Source: Pseudomonas arcuscaelestis (lineage in GTDB: Bacteria > Pseudomonadota > Gammaproteobacteria > Pseudomonadales > Pseudomonadaceae). Taken from it: a DNA stretch of 64,000 bases. The stretch's first letter is position 1. The number at the start of each line of letters is the position of its first letter. The stretch spans positions 62,001 through 126,000 of the forward strand of contig NZ_JACOPV010000016.1 in NCBI RefSeq assembly GCF_016881005.1. The letters are read 5' to 3'. Shown piece after piece: positions 28,151-36,197 of this stretch. The notes beneath the pieces are model-generated. The model searched no databases, was not told where the DNA came from, and saw only the letters and a list, made by a program, of their open reading frames with translations. The position numbers and the translations under genes are program-made.

Positions 28151-30025
28151 ATGAGTCAAACTTCGCAATTCAGTCTTCTTGGCAAAAAGCGATTTTTGCC
28201 ATTCTTCATTACCCAGTCGCTCGGGGCCTTCAACGACAACCTGTTCAAGCAATCGTTGATCCTGGCCATTCTCTACAAGTTGGCCCTCGAGGGTGATCGC
28301 TCGATCTGGATCAACCTCTGCGCCTTGTTGTTCATCCTGCCGTTTTTCCTGTTCTCCGCCCTGGCCGGGCAGTTTGGCGAGAAGTATCCCAAGGACGCCT
28401 TGATTCGACTGATCAAGCTGGCCGAAATTGGCATCATGGCAGTGGGCGCCATCGGTTTTCTCACCAACCATCTGGCGCTGATGCTCCTGGCGCTGTTCGC
28501 CATGGGCACCCATTCGGCGCTGTTCGGGCCGGTCAAATACTCGATCCTGCCCCAGGCCCTGCGAGAGCAGGAGTTGGTGGGCGGCAATGGCCTGGTTGAG
28601 ATGGGCACCTTCCTGGCGATTCTGGCCGGTACCATCGGCGCTGGAGTCATGATGTCCAGCAGTCACTATGCGCCTGTGGTTGCCACGGCGGTGGTCGCGG
28701 TGGCTGTGCTCGGCTACCTGTCCAGCCAGTGGATTCCACGGGCCAGTGCAGCGTCGCCGCAGATGAAGCTGGACTGGAACATTTTCACGCAGTCCTGGGC
28801 CACCTTGCGCCTGGGACTGGGGCAGACACCAGCAGTGTCTCGCTCGATTGTCGGCAACTCCTGGTTCTGGTTTGTCGGGGCCATCTACCTCACGCAGATT
28901 CCGGCCTACGCCAAGGATTGGTTGCACGGTGACGAAACCGTGGTCACCTTGGTGCTGACCCTGTTTTCCGTCGGCATCGCCCTGGGTTCACTGTTGTGCG
29001 AACGCCTCAGCGGTCACAAGGTGGAAATCGGCCTGGTGCCTTTCGGCTCCTTTGGCCTGACCCTGTTTGGTTTGCTCTGGTGGTGGCATTCCGGGGATGT
29101 GCCTGCAGCAGCGACGCCTTATGACTGGTTGACGCTTCTGGGTATGCCGCAGGCCTGGTGGATACTGCTGTCTATTGTGGGCCTGGGGGTATTTGGTGGG
29201 TTCTATATTGTGCCCCTGTACGCCTTGATCCAATCGCGTACCGCGGTCAATGAGCGCTCACGCGTGATTGCTGCGAACAACATTCTCAATGCGTTGTTCA
29301 TGGTGGTGTCGGCAATTGTCACCATCGTCCTGCTGAGCGTGGTGGAGCTGACTATTCCCCAGCTGTTCCTGGTGGTGTCGCTGCTCAACATCGGCGTCAA
29401 CGCCTACATCTTCCGGATTGTTCCTGAGTTCACCATGCGCTTCATGATTTGGTTACTCAGCCATTCCATGTACCGGGTCGAGCATCGAGACCTGCAACAA
29501 ATTCCGGAGGAAGGAGCGGCACTGCTGGTGTGCAATCATGTGTCGTTTGTTGATGCGTTGTTGATAGGTGGCGCAGTGCGACGGCCGATTCGCTTTGTCA
29601 TGTACTACAAGATCTTCCAGCTGCCGGTACTCAACTTTATTTTTCGCACCGCAGGCGCCATCCCTATTGCCGGACGCAACGAAGACGCAGAAATCTATGA
29701 GCAGGCGTTCAAGCAGATTGCCGCCTACCTGGCTGAAGGCGAGCTGGTGTGTATTTTTCCCGAGGGCAAGCTGACCAGCGATGGCGAGATTGATGAATTC
29801 AAGGGTGGCTTGAGCCGAATCATCGAGCAGACACCGGTACCGGTGATCCCGATGGCCTTGCAGGGTTTGTGGGGAAGTTTCTTCAGCCGTGATCCGGCCA
29901 AGGGCTTTTTTCACCGCTTGTGGTCGCGGGTAACCCTGGTAGCCGGTACTGCCATCCCGGTAGAGACAGCAGAACCGGCCTTGTTGCGCGAGCGGGTCAG
30001 CCAGTTGCGTGGCGACGTGCGCTAA
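28151..30025 (+). CDS. LplT-like MFS transporter fused to PlsC-type acyltransferase
   Basis: 624 residues. The first 400 or so resemble the lysophospholipid flippase LplT (FFITQSLGAFNDNLFKQSL, KYSILPQAL, GNGLVEMGTFLAI). The C-terminal 190 are a 1-acyl-glycerol-phosphate acyltransferase with the NHxxxxD motif (CNHVSFVDALL) and FPEGKLTSDG. E. coli splits these roles between LplT and Aas; here the acyl-ACP ligase part of Aas is absent. Probable role: bringing lysophospholipid inward and re-acylating it. The start at 28151 has only a weak ribosome site. Confidence 0.85.
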   Translation: MSQTSQFSLLGKKRFLPFFITQSLGAFNDNLFKQSLILAILYKLALEGDRSIWINLCALLFILPFFLFSALAGQFGEKYPKDALIRLIKLAEIGIMAVGAIGFLTNHLALMLLALFAMGTHSALFGPVKYSILPQALREQELVGGNGLVEMGTFLAILAGTIGAGVMMSSSHYAPVVATAVVAVAVLGYLSSQWIPRASAASPQMKLDWNIFTQSWATLRLGLGQTPAVSRSIVGNSWFWFVGAIYLTQIPAYAKDWLHGDETVVTLVLTLFSVGIALGSLLCERLSGHKVEIGLVPFGSFGLTLFGLLWWWHSGDVPAAATPYDWLTLLGMPQAWWILLSIVGLGVFGGFYIVPLYALIQSRTAVNERSRVIAANNILNALFMVVSAIVTIVLLSVVELTIPQLFLVVSLLNIGVNAYIFRIVPEFTMRFMIWLLSHSMYRVEHRDLQQIPEEGAALLVCNHVSFVDALLIGGAVRRPIRFVMYYKIFQLPVLNFIFRTAGAIPIAGRNEDAEIYEQAFKQIAAYLAEGELVCIFPEGKLTSDGEIDEFKGGLSRIIEQTPVPVIPMALQGLWGSFFSRDPAKGFFHRLWSRVTLVAGTAIPVETAEPALLRERVSQLRGDVR

Positions 30026-30040
30026 CAGGCGAGCTCAAGG

Positions 30041-30358
30041 TCAGCTGGCGCTGACCTTGAGGCCGACCAGGCCTGCGACAATAAGGGCGACACTGGCCAG
30101 GCGCATAAGCGCCATGGACTCGCCAAACAGGATAATCCCGGCGATCACCGTGCCGATCGCACCCACCCCGGTCCAGATCGCATACGCGGTGCCCAGCGGC
30201 AGCTCCTTCATTGCCAACCCGAGCAAGCCGAGGCTGACCAGCATGGCAGCGACAGTCAGCACGGTGGGCAATGGGCGAGTGAAGCCGTCGGTGTATTTGA
30301 GGCCGACCGCCCAGCCAACTTCAAACAGACCAGCGAAAAACAGAATGATCCAGGACAT
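30041..30358 (-). CDS. sugE: Guanidinium exporter, SMR family (SugE/Gdx)
   Basis: 105 residues with four helices. The opening [24 protein letters not shown] carries the conserved membrane Glu, and [14 protein letters not shown] is the SMR signature; the [11 protein letters not shown] text is typical of the SugE/Gdx branch rather than EmrE. These proteins export guanidinium in exchange for protons. The riboswitch directly upstream supports that substrate. Cytoplasmic membrane. Confidence 0.93.
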   Translation of the reverse strand: MSWIILFFAGLFEVGWAVGLKYTDGFTRPLPTVLTVAAMLVSLGLLGLAMKELPLGTAYAIWTGVGAIGTVIAGIILFGESMALMRLASVALIVAGLVGLKVSAS

Positions 30359-30379
30359 GCAGTATCTCCATCGAATGAT

Positions 30380-30430
30380 GGGGCCGTCCCCGTAATGGTC
30401 ACGCGTTGCGTCGTGAGGTCGTCCTCACCG
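30380..30430 (-). promoter_or_regulatory. Guanidine-II (mini-ykkC) riboswitch
   Basis: Read leftward there are two short hairpins, each with an ACGR loop: GTGAGG-ACGA-CCTCAC (30428-30413) and GGGG-ACGG-CCCC (30391-30380). They lie just before the GGAG ribosome site and the start of sugE. Paired ACGR-loop stems define the guanidine-II riboswitch, in which guanidine docks the two loops and frees translation of an exporter. Confidence 0.92.
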
Positions 30431-30456
30431 TTCGGCAGCTTAAGGCTGCAAGTTTC

Positions 30457-30515
30457 AAGCTTCAAGTAAAGGCATGCAATACGCAGGACATGCCTTCACT
30501 TGGTGCTTGAAGCTT
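30457..30515. repeat. Imperfect inverted repeat after rdgC
   Basis: The 10-bp arms AAGCTTCAAG and CTTGAAGCTT enclose a further AAGGCATG/CATGCCTT pair. It sits right after the rdgC stop and before the sugE riboswitch, so it may end or stabilise rdgC RNA; the sugE promoter must overlap it or read through it. Confidence 0.55.
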
Positions 30516-30520
30516 TAGGC

Positions 30521-31441
30521 TTATATGCCCTGCGGAATGTCTTCGCCGCCCAATGCCTCGAACAGCGCCGGCAGGAAATCGCCAAAGGTCAGCATCATCA
30601 GGGTAAAGCTGGCGTCGAGCTGGCCCAGGGCTTCTTCGCCGCCGTCTTCTTCGGCCTGGTCTTGCAGCAGTTCTTCGAAGCGCAGGCGTTTGATGACCAT
30701 CTTGTCGTCGAGTACGAACGACAGTTTGTCCTGCCAGGCCAGTGACAGCTGGGTCACTACCTTGCCGGTACCCAAGTGCAGCTGGATTTCGTCGCTGGTC
30801 AGATCCTGACGCTTGCAGCGCACGATGCCACCGTCTTCATGGGTGTCACGCAGTTCGCATTCGTCCAGTACATAGAAGTCAGGCGCTGCTTGTTGGGTCT
30901 TGACCCAATCGGTCATGGTTGCGCTCGGGGCAATCTTTACGGTTACCGGGCGTACGGGCAGCGAGCCCATTACTTCACGCAGGGTCGAGAGCAGGTCTTC
31001 GGCACGTTTGGCGCTGGCCGAGTTGACCAGGATCAGGCCCTGCTTGGGAGCGATGGCGGCGAAGATCATCGAGCGGCGAATAAAGGCCCGTGGCAAGAAA
31101 GCCTGGATGATCTCGTCCTTGATCTGGTCGCGCTCCTTCTTATAGACCTTGCGCATTTGTTCAGCTTCGATTTCGTCGATCTTCTCTTTCACCGCATCGC
31201 GTACCACGCTGCCTGGAAGAATACGTTCTTCCTTGCGCGCCGCGATCAGCAGAAAGTCACCGCTGACGTGAACCAGAGGTGCATCTTCGCCTTTGCCGAA
31301 CGGGGCGACGAAGCCGTAAGTGGTCAACTCCTGGCTGGCGCAAGGGCGCGCCGGCTTGCTGGCCAGAGCGGTTTCCAGTGCTTCGGGATCGAACGGGACA
31401 TCCTGGGTCAGGCGGTAGGTCAGCAGGTTTTTGAACCACAT
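30521..31441 (-). CDS. rdgC: Recombination-associated protein RdgC
   Basis: 306 residues, the standard length. Family text is clear from the start: [11 protein letters not shown], then [22 protein letters not shown] and [31 protein letters not shown]. RdgC forms a ring on DNA and limits RecA activity in enterobacteria. Cytoplasmic, nucleoid-associated. Divergent from the tRNA genes. Confidence 0.96.
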   Translation of the reverse strand: MWFKNLLTYRLTQDVPFDPEALETALASKPARPCASQELTTYGFVAPFGKGEDAPLVHVSGDFLLIAARKEERILPGSVVRDAVKEKIDEIEAEQMRKVYKKERDQIKDEIIQAFLPRAFIRRSMIFAAIAPKQGLILVNSASAKRAEDLLSTLREVMGSLPVRPVTVKIAPSATMTDWVKTQQAAPDFYVLDECELRDTHEDGGIVRCKRQDLTSDEIQLHLGTGKVVTQLSLAWQDKLSFVLDDKMVIKRLRFEELLQDQAEEDGGEEALGQLDASFTLMMLTFGDFLPALFEALGGEDIPQGI

Positions 31442-31552
31442 GGGGTGAAGCTCTCCTTAATACATAGGCGGGCATTATTCTCCGAGCAGGCACCCAAGGC
31501 CAACCCCGCGCTAAGTCTTTGGAACGCCTGAAAAATTTTTTTAAAAAAGTGC

Positions 31553-31581
31553 TTGCCAGAGTGTTCGGTGCTCCGTAGAAT
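31553..31581 (+). promoter_or_regulatory. Sigma-70 promoter of the tRNA unit
   Basis: TTGCCA and TAGAAT are separated by exactly 17 bp and followed by a GC-rich discriminator (GCGCGCC), as expected for stringently controlled stable-RNA genes. The start of transcription should lie near 31588, just before tRNA-Val. Confidence 0.75.
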
Positions 31582-31601
31582 GCGCGCCACACCGAGACGA
31601 A

Positions 31602-31677
31602 GGGTGATTAGCTCAGCCGGGAGAGCATCTGCCTTACAAGCAGAGGGTCGGCGGTTCGATCCCGTCATCACCCACCA
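31602..31677 (+). tRNA. tRNA-Val (anticodon UAC)
   Basis: 76 nt including encoded CCA. The acceptor arms GGGTGAT and ATCACCC pair, the anticodon loop is CTTACAA with TAC in the middle, and GGTTCGATCCC is the T arm. It is probably co-transcribed with the tRNA-Asp that follows 13 bp later. Confidence 0.97.
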
Positions 31678-31690
31678 CTCAGTGTATAGC

Positions 31691-31767
31691 GCAGCGGTAG
31701 TTCAGTCGGTTAGAATACCGGCCTGTCACGCCGGGGGTCGCGGGTTCGAGTCCCGTCCGCTGCGCCA
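31691..31767 (+). tRNA. tRNA-Asp (anticodon GUC)
   Basis: 77 nt including encoded CCA. The acceptor arms GCAGCGG and CCGCTGC pair; the anticodon is GTC within CTGTCAC; the T arm is GGGTTCGAGTCCC. The discriminator base is G, as usual for tRNA-Asp. Confidence 0.97.
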
Positions 31768-31810
31768 TATTTAGCTTCAGGGCCCACTGAACACCCTGAA
31801 GCAACAAAGA

Positions 31811-31837
31811 AAGTGACCTTAGGGTCGCTTTTTTTGT
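31811..31837 (+). terminator. Terminator of the tRNA unit
   Basis: AAGTGACC and GGGTCGCTT pair around TTA with one G-U pair and are followed by a run of T. It lies 44 bp after tRNA-Asp. Confidence 0.8.
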
Positions 31838-31990
31838 GCCTGGAATTTTTCCAGACTCCACCAGCACGCTGGTACGCCATTGCTTTCTCCGTGCCAGCAT
31901 GGGCCGAGTTGGTGCGCGCATACCCAAGGCAGTGCAAAAGTTGCGCTGCGCGCTTGAGCAAATCGCGGGCTCATGCGGCGCCTGCGGTTC

Positions 31991-32007
31991 TGGCGCGACC
32001 CTTGCTT
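31991..32007 (+). promoter_or_regulatory. Sigma-54 promoter of the nitrate reductase gene
   Basis: TGGCGCGACCCTTGCTT matches the -24/-12 consensus TGGCACG-N4-TTGCT with one change; the invariant GG and GC are 12 bp apart. Transcription should begin near 32017. It implies RpoN with an enhancer-binding activator, most likely NtrC. Confidence 0.82.
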
Positions 32008-32012
32008 TAGCT

Positions 32013-32048
32013 TGAACATTCGGCAATCAACGCAGATTGCCCCGTTCA
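32013..32048 (+). promoter_or_regulatory. Hexaloop hairpin in the nitrate reductase leader (ANTAR-type target)
   Basis: The stem GGCAATC/GATTGCC closes the hexaloop AACGCA, extended below by TGAAC/GTTCA. A at loop position 1 and G at position 4 fit the RNA loops bound by ANTAR antiterminators such as NasR and NasT. Only one such hairpin is evident; classical targets have two. Confidence 0.6.
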
Positions 32049-32052
32049 CGAC

Positions 32053-32109
32053 AAAGGCGCCGTGTTGCCCCGCTTGTTTTTCAAGCCGGGGCAGCAGGGC
32101 GCCTTTTTG
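32053..32109 (+). terminator. Leader terminator before the nitrate reductase gene
   Basis: AAAGGCGCC and GGCGCCTTTTT enclose a second stem (TGCCCCG with CGGGGCA). It stands between the sigma-54 start and the coding region, so the gene can be expressed only when termination is overcome. Confidence 0.85.
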
Positions 32110-32133
32110 TTTGCGCAAGCAGGAGGTCGGCAG

Positions 32134-35100
32134 ATGAGCAGCACCAGTGTGCGTAGCGTTTGCCCTTATTGTGGGGTCGGGTGTGGCATTGTCATGTCGG
32201 TTGAGGGCAACCGGGTGACCAAGATCAGTGGTGACAAGCAGCATCCGAGCAATTTCGGGCGCTTGTGCACCAAAGGGTTGACAGCGCATTTGCCGTTGCG
32301 CGATTCAGGTCGTATGGAGCACGCCTTCCTGCGCAACGAGCGCCAGCGCGATCCGGTGCAGACAGCCATCGATGTCGCCATTGAGCAGACGGCGCTGCGC
32401 TTGCGTGCAATCATCGACGAGCACGGGCCAGACGCCCTGGGGTTCTATGTCTCCGGCCAGATGTCGCTGGAGGCCCAGTACCTGATCAACAAACTGGCCA
32501 AAGGCTTTATCCGTAGCCGACACATCGAGTCCAATTCGCGTCTGTGCATGGCCAGCGCCAGCAGTGGCTACAAGCAATCGCTGGGCGCCGACGGACCACC
32601 GGGCAGCTACCAGGACATTGATCGCGCCGACGTGTTCTTCGTCATCGGCGCGAACATGGCCGACTGTCATCCGATTCTCTTTCTGCGCCTGCTTGATCGG
32701 CTCAAGGCCGGGGCTCGACTGATCGTTGTCGATCCGCGGCGGAGTGCGACCGCCGACAAGGCCGACCTGTTCCTGCAGATCAAGCCGGGCACCGATCTGG
32801 CGCTGCTCAATGGCCTGCTGTATTTGCTCAGGCACAAGGGCCACTGTGACCACGCCTTCATCGCGCGCTACACCGAAGGCTGGGAAGCCATGGCGGACTT
32901 TCTCGAGGATTACACCCCCGAGCGCGTCGCGGCCATCACCGGCCTTGCCGAGGCGGACATTCGTCAGGCCGCCGACTGGATCGGCCAGGCGCCGGAGTGG
33001 ATGAGCTGCTGGACCATGGGCCTGAACCAGAGCATTCATGGTACCTGGCAGACCAACGCACTGTGCAATTTGCACCTGGCCACTGGCGCAATCTGTCGGC
33101 CCGGTAGCGGGCCGTTCTCCCTGACCGGCCAGCCCAACGCCATGGGCGGGCGCGAGATGGGCTACATGGGCGCGGGCCTGCCCGGTCAGCGCTCAGCTTT
33201 GCTCGACAGTGATCGGGCTTTTGTCGAGCAGCTCTGGCAAGTGCCTGCTGGCAGTCTGCGCCGTGAAGCGGGGGATGGCACCGTGGCCTTGTTCGAGCAA
33301 TTGGCTGCGGGGCAGATCAAGGCGTGCTGGATTATTTGCAGCAACCCGGTGGCCAGCGTTGCCAATCGCCAGCAGGTGATCGATGGATTGCGCAAGGCAG
33401 CGCTGGTGATCACCCAGGATGCCTTTCTCGATACCGAAACCAACCGCTACGCCGATATCCTCCTGCCCGCGGCGCTTTGGGCCGAAGGCGAAGGGGTGAT
33501 GATCAACTCCGAGCGCAACCTGACTTTGATGAGCAAGGCCGTAGAGCCTGCGGGTGACAGCTTGCCGGACTGGCAAATCATCGCCCGGGTTGCTTGTGCC
33601 ATGGGCTACGCCGAGGCCTTCAGCTACGAAAATGCCGAGGCTGTGTTCGATGAAATCCGCCGCGCCTGGAATCCCGCGACGGGCTACGATGTGCGTGGGA
33701 TCAGCTATACCGCCTTGCGCCAGGCGCCTCGGCAGTGGCCGTGCGAACCCGGGCGCACAGACACGCGCAGCCCGCTGCGCTATCGCAACGACGGCATCAG
33801 CCAGACGCTGTACCGCGATACTCAAGGGCATGCACCGAGCATTGCCTTTCCCACCAGCAGCGCCAAGGCGCGTTTCTTTGCGCGTCCGTGCCTGCCTGCT
33901 GCCGAGTTGCCGGATGATGAGTTTGTCCTGGTGCTCAATACCGGCCGGGTCCAGCATCAATGGCACACGCTGACCAAGACCGGCAAGGTTGGCGCACTGA
34001 ACAAGCTTGATCCAGGCCCCTTTGTGGAAATTCATCCGGAAGATGCCACACGCCTGGGGATCGCTGAAAAAGACCAGGTGCAAATACGTTCTCGACGGGG
34101 TCGGGCAGTATTACCGGCACGAATCACCACGCGGGTGCTGCCGGGCAATTGCTTTGCCCCCTTTCATTGGAACGATGTCTACGGTGAAAACCTGGCAATT
34201 AACGCACTGACCAGTGACGCCGTTGATCCTGACTCGCTGCAACCTGCTTTCAAATACTGCGCAGTGGCGTTAAGCCGGGTAGCAGGTGAGCGCATAAAGG
34301 CAGTTGAAATTGAGCAGCCGCCTGTTTCGATGCAAGACCAGCATTTGTTGCTCTGGGCCTCGCAAACCGGCAACGGCCAGGCCCTTGCCGAACAGTGCGC
34401 AGCGCGCTTGCGCGAAGTGGGGCTGGCGGTGCAGTTGAGCTGCATGGAAGATGTAGCGCTGGCGCAACTCGATAGCCCCGCTAGTCTGCTGTTGATCGCC
34501 AGTACGTTTGGTGACGGCGATGCGCCAGATTCAGGCGCCGGTTTTTGGCAGGACCTGCATGGCGAGCATTCGCAACGCTGTGCCGGGCTGCCCTATGCGG
34601 TATTGGCCCTGGGCGATTCCAGCTACGAGCAGTTTTGTGGCTTTGGTCGCAAGCTGGACCAGCGCTTGTCCGAGGTGGGCGGCCAGCGCCTGCTGGCACG
34701 CGTCGATTGCGAGGGGGACTTCAGCGAGCCCGCCGGGCAATGGCTGCAGGCCTTGCTCAGCAAGCTCGGCCAGCAGGCGCCGCTGCTTGCTCTGCCTATG
34801 CCAGCGCCGGCGACCTCGGGTTTCAACAAGCACAAGCCGTTGCCGACCAGATTGGTGGGCAACCGCTTGCTGAACAGTCCAGGAGCGAGCAAGGAAACAC
34901 GGCAGATAATCTTCGATTTGGCCGGTAGCGAAATGCGCTATCAGGCGGGTGATGCCTTGGGCGTGTGGCCGCGCAACTGCCCGGCGCTGGTGGATGAGTT
35001 GCTGACGGCGGCGGGGCTTGAGGGAGCCAGCCCTGTCAGCCTTAAAGGCAAGGCCGACATGGCGTTGTGCAGCGCCTTGAGCGAGCACCTGGAAATTGCC

Positions 35101-35925
35101 CGCATTACCCCGGCAATCCTCGAAGCCATTGCCCGACATAGCGGCGACTCAATGCTGACCGATCTGCTCAAGCCGCAAAACAAGGCGGCCCTCAAAGCGT
35201 GGCTGTGGGGCAAACAACTGATCGACCTGGTGCATGCTTTCCAGCCGCAATGGGACCAGGAAACCTGGTTGAGCCTGCTCAAACCCTTGCAGCCCCGGCT
35301 GTACTCGATCAGTTCAAGCCCCAAGCTGCATCCGGATCAGGTTCACCTGACCCTCTCCACCGTTCGCTACGGCCAGCGCAAAGGCGTTTGCTCCACCTAC
35401 CTGGCCGATCGCGTTGCACAGGCAGAAGTGGCTATTTTCACCCAACCGACCGCCCATTTTCGCTTGCCCAAGGACAACACTGCGCCGGTGATCATGGTCG
35501 GCCCCGGCACTGGGGTAGCACCCTTTCGAGCGTTCTTGCAGGAGCGTCAGGCCGAGGCAGCCAAGGGGCGCAACTGGCTGCTGTTCGGCGAGCAAAAGGC
35601 TGCCAGCGATTTTTACTACCGGGACGAGTTGTTGAATTGGCAGCGCGAAGGGCATTTGCATCGGCTGGACACCGCGTTCTCCCGCGATCAGTCGGAAAAA
35701 ATCTATGTGCAGCAACGCATGCTCGAGCAAGGCGCTGAGCTTTGGCGCTGGTTGGAGGAAGGGGGGCACTTTTATGTCTGTGGTGACGCCGAGCGCATGG
35801 CCCGTGACGTCGATGCGGCGCTCAGGCAGGTGATTACCAAGCATGGAGCGATGAACGTCGATCAGGCTGATGCCTACGTCGCTGAGATGAGTCGCAACAA
35901 GCGCTATCTGCGCGATGTGTATTGA
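32134..35925 (+). CDS. Assimilatory nitrate reductase fused to a flavoprotein (sulfite-reductase-alpha-like) module
   Basis: 1263 residues. The N-terminal molybdopterin part starts with a 4Fe-4S site (Cys10, Cys13, Cys17, Cys45) and runs to a dinucleotide-binding domain ending near residue 720. Then come a flavodoxin-like FMN domain (ASQTGNGQ, ASTFGDGDAPDSG) and a ferredoxin-reductase-like FAD/NADPH domain (PRLYSISSSP, GPGTGVAPFRAFLQER). The fusion lets one chain take electrons from NADPH to nitrate without a separate NasB. I chose the ATG at 32134 with AGGAGG upstream, not the long frame from 32062, which overlaps the leader. Cytoplasmic. Confidence 0.93.
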   Translation: MSSTSVRSVCPYCGVGCGIVMSVEGNRVTKISGDKQHPSNFGRLCTKGLTAHLPLRDSGRMEHAFLRNERQRDPVQTAIDVAIEQTALRLRAIIDEHGPDALGFYVSGQMSLEAQYLINKLAKGFIRSRHIESNSRLCMASASSGYKQSLGADGPPGSYQDIDRADVFFVIGANMADCHPILFLRLLDRLKAGARLIVVDPRRSATADKADLFLQIKPGTDLALLNGLLYLLRHKGHCDHAFIARYTEGWEAMADFLEDYTPERVAAITGLAEADIRQAADWIGQAPEWMSCWTMGLNQSIHGTWQTNALCNLHLATGAICRPGSGPFSLTGQPNAMGGREMGYMGAGLPGQRSALLDSDRAFVEQLWQVPAGSLRREAGDGTVALFEQLAAGQIKACWIICSNPVASVANRQQVIDGLRKAALVITQDAFLDTETNRYADILLPAALWAEGEGVMINSERNLTLMSKAVEPAGDSLPDWQIIARVACAMGYAEAFSYENAEAVFDEIRRAWNPATGYDVRGISYTALRQAPRQWPCEPGRTDTRSPLRYRNDGISQTLYRDTQGHAPSIAFPTSSAKARFFARPCLPAAELPDDEFVLVLNTGRVQHQWHTLTKTGKVGALNKLDPGPFVEIHPEDATRLGIAEKDQVQIRSRRGRAVLPARITTRVLPGNCFAPFHWNDVYGENLAINALTSDAVDPDSLQPAFKYCAVALSRVAGERIKAVEIEQPPVSMQDQHLLLWASQTGNGQALAEQCAARLREVGLAVQLSCMEDVALAQLDSPASLLLIASTFGDGDAPDSGAGFWQDLHGEHSQRCAGLPYAVLALGDSSYEQFCGFGRKLDQRLSEVGGQRLLARVDCEGDFSEPAGQWLQALLSKLGQQAPLLALPMPAPATSGFNKHKPLPTRLVGNRLLNSPGASKETRQIIFDLAGSEMRYQAGDALGVWPRNCPALVDELLTAAGLEGASPVSLKGKADMALCSALSEHLEIARITPAILEAIARHSGDSMLTDLLKPQNKAALKAWLWGKQLIDLVHAFQPQWDQETWLSLLKPLQPRLYSISSSPKLHPDQVHLTLSTVRYGQRKGVCSTYLADRVAQAEVAIFTQPTAHFRLPKDNTAPVIMVGPGTGVAPFRAFLQERQAEAAKGRNWLLFGEQKAASDFYYRDELLNWQREGHLHRLDTAFSRDQSEKIYVQQRMLEQGAELWRWLEEGGHFYVCGDAERMARDVDAALRQVITKHGAMNVDQADAYVAEMSRNKRYLRDVY

Positions 35926-36015
35926 GCGCCCCATAAGGGGGAGGGCTGCACCAGGCTGGGTCGGAAAGTGCGCTTGGCTGTAACCACAGGCCCCGGTTTC
36001 AGCGAGTTTGGCAGT

Positions 36016-36031
36016 TGGCACGCTCTCTGCT
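36016..36031 (+). promoter_or_regulatory. Sigma-54 promoter of nirBD
   Basis: TGGCACGCTCTCTGCT fits TGGCACG-N4-TTGCT with one mismatch, and GG and GC are 12 bp apart. The predicted start is near 36042. It mirrors the promoter of the nitrate reductase gene. Confidence 0.85.
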
Positions 36032-36047
36032 ACTGCACTGTTACAAC

Positions 36048-36082
36048 GTTCTGGCAGGTCAATGGCGATCTGCACCCTGAAC
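36048..36082 (+). promoter_or_regulatory. Hexaloop hairpin in the nirBD leader (ANTAR-type target)
   Basis: GCAGGTC/GATCTGC (one G-U pair) closes the loop AATGGC, with GTTC/GAAC below. The loop again has A at position 1 and G at 4. The design matches the nitrate reductase leader, although the sequence differs. Confidence 0.6.
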
Positions 36083-36100
36083 TACATAAAACGACCAGGC

Positions 36101-36137
36101 AAAGGCGCCTGGAGCTTCGGCTCCAGGCGCCTTTTTG
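36101..36137 (+). terminator. Leader terminator before nirB
   Basis: GGCGCCTGGAGC-TTCG-GCTCCAGGCGCC is a perfect 12-bp stem with a UUCG tetraloop, flanked by A and T runs. It lies 60 bp before the nirB start and after the predicted transcription start. Confidence 0.92.
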
Positions 36138-36197
36138 TTTTTCCGGGCTAGCCCCAGCAGCACAGCCACCGTGAATGGCCTTGAGTGAGGATCGGGT

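Noticed and set aside
31420-32026. Open frames antisense to the two tRNA genes
   Set aside because: Frames over tRNA genes give recurrent false proteins; both tRNAs fold perfectly.
32053-32109. Ordinary terminator of the tRNA operon
   Set aside because: The tRNA unit already has its own terminator at 31811-31837, and this hairpin lies after the sigma-54 start.
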